From Streptomyces sp. R41 (GTDB lineage Bacteria > Actinomycetota > Actinomycetes > Streptomycetales > Streptomycetaceae): DNA of 64,000 bases. The translations under genes and the position numbers were made by a program. Shown here piece after piece: positions 63,172-64,000 of this stretch. The notes below the pieces were generated by a model. It saw only the letters and a program-made list of their open reading frames with translations, was not told where the DNA came from and searched no databases. The stretch is taken from positions 5,935,001-5,999,000 of the forward strand of contig NZ_CP163443.1 of NCBI RefSeq assembly GCF_041053055.1, written 5' to 3'. How positions within the stretch are numbered: the first letter of the stretch is position 1; every line of letters starts with the position of its first letter.

Positions 63172-64000
63172 TCAGAGGCGCTCGGGCGTCCTGATGCCCA
63201 GCAGGGCCATGCCCTGGTGCAGGGTGCGGGCCGTGAGGTCGACGAGGAACAGGCGGTTCTCGACGACCTCCGTCGGGTTGTCTTCGCTCAGCACCTGGCA
63301 CTTGTCGTAGAACGAGGTCAGGAGGGACGCCAGCTGGTACAGGTACGCCGCCAGTTTGTGCGGGGCGTATTCGGCGGCGACCTCCTCGATCGCCTCCACG
63401 AAGCGGTCCAGGTGCAGGCCCAACTCCCGCTCCGCCGGGGCGAGTTCCAGCTCGGGGTGCGCGGTCGGCCGCGCCTCGCCCGCCTTGCGCAGGATCGACT
63501 TGATACGGGCGTACGCGTACTGCAGGTACACGGACGTGTCGCCGTTCAGGGAGACCATCTGGTCCAGGTCGAACTTGTAGTCCCGGACGGCAGAGGTGGA
63601 GAGGTCCGCGTACTTCACGGCGCCGATGCCGACGTACCGGCCGTTCTCGACGATCTCCTGCTCGGTCAGGCCCACCTTCTCGGCCTTCTCGCCTACGACG
63701 GCGGTGGCACGCTGGACGGCTTCGTCGAGGAGGTCCTCAAGCTTGACCGTCTCGCCCTCACGCGTCTTGAACGGCTTGCCGTCCTTGCCGAGGACCGTGC
63801 CGAAGGCGAGCTGGTGCGCCTTGACGTCGTCGTTCAGCCAGCCCGCCCTGCGCGCGGTCTCGAAGACCATCTTGAAGTGCAGGGACTGGCGGGCGTCCAC
63901 CACGTACAGGAGCGTCGAGGCCTTCAGGTTGAAGACACGGTCCCTGATCGCGGAGAGGTCCGTCGCCGCGTAGCCGTAGCCGCCGTCCGACTTCTTCACG
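63172..64000 (-). CDS. argS: Arginyl-tRNA synthetase, C-terminal part (cut by window edge)
   Basis: The visible 276 residues are the C-terminal half of ArgRS. The catalytic-domain end is [20 protein letters not shown] with [14 protein letters not shown]. The arginine-enzyme hallmark [19 protein letters not shown] and the anticodon-binding helical domain ending [10 protein letters not shown] are present. The N-terminal HIGH motif lies beyond the window. It reads on the minus strand from the right edge and ends in a hairpin terminator. Confidence 0.95.
   Translation of the reverse strand, partial: VKKSDGGYGYAATDLSAIRDRVFNLKASTLLYVVDARQSLHFKMVFETARRAGWLNDDVKAHQLAFGTVLGKDGKPFKTREGETVKLEDLLDEAVQRATAVVGEKAEKVGLTEQEIVENGRYVGIGAVKYADLSTSAVRDYKFDLDQMVSLNGDTSVYLQYAYARIKSILRKAGEARPTAHPELELAPAERELGLHLDRFVEAIEEVAAEYAPHKLAAYLYQLASLLTSFYDKCQVLSEDNPTEVVENRLFLVDLTARTLHQGMALLGIRTPERL

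Overview
The window is a high-G+C actinobacterial chromosome segment, almost certainly Streptomyces. Evidence: a complete 16S-23S-5S rRNA operon with no spacer tRNA, the developmental sigma factor BldN with its anti-sigma RsbN, a Rex-led haem operon (rex-hemA-hemC-hemD), a TrpRS with a Trp-codon leader peptide, a DisA/RadA pair, and the start of a SigE-type envelope-stress sigma factor at the left edge. From memory the gene order resembles the Streptomyces coelicolor core region between argS and sigE; this was not checked by alignment. Most of the window is conserved core with small accessory inserts between genes.

Layout. 1-7.1 kb: sigE start (partial), mutY, a membrane-anchored hypothetical, disA, radA and a DHA2-type MFS exporter. 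7.1-15.7 kb: a secreted alpha/beta hydrolase, a PaaX-like regulator, a chimeric sigma-like/zinc-motif/transmembrane/BACON protein, a Cys-rich hypothetical, a Ppx/GppA phosphatase, a TIM-barrel isomerase and a TetR regulator. 15.8-24.5 kb: ilvD, a Ser/Thr kinase with beta-propeller sensor, a pair of small SH3-like paralogues (one secreted, one not), a neocarzinostatin-like secreted protein, a methyltransferase and a SulP transporter. 24.8-28.9 kb: a two-gene ABC exporter with an operator over its start, proC, and trpS with its attenuator. 28.9-34.8 kb: the rRNA operon. 34.9-43.5 kb: HAD hydrolase, membrane proteins, acuC, a SapA-like secreted protein, a phosphatase-like protein, a BldC-like DNA-binding protein, a 32-residue bS22-like ribosomal protein, an epimerase and an acyltransferase. 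43.5-47.9 kb: rsbN, bldN, a repeat-rich 1-kb gap and a SerB-like HAD protein. 48-55 kb: glutaredoxin-like protein, rex with its operator, hemA, hemC, fused cobA/hemD, hemB. 55-64 kb: imine reductase, two DUF4232-like lipoproteins around a membrane-anchored XRE protein, an aminotransferase, an ECF sigma factor coupled to a CU044_5270-type membrane protein, a DUF4253 protein and the C-terminal half of argS.

How the genes work together. Rex senses NADH/NAD+ and would couple haem synthesis (glutamyl-tRNA to uroporphyrinogen III, with a cobA branch toward sirohaem or B12) to respiratory state. BldN and RsbN control the aerial-hyphae programme. trpS is controlled by tRNA-Trp charging through the leader peptide, and its promoter lies back to back with the first rRNA promoter.

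Two window-wide patterns stand out. At least 13 genes have a TANNNT -10 box 6-7 nt before the start codon, the signature of leaderless mRNAs. The intergenic gaps also carry several families of palindromic and tandem repeats, including two elements (7141-7254 and 46581-46694) that share 19-bp terminal inverted repeats but have unrelated, self-complementary interiors.
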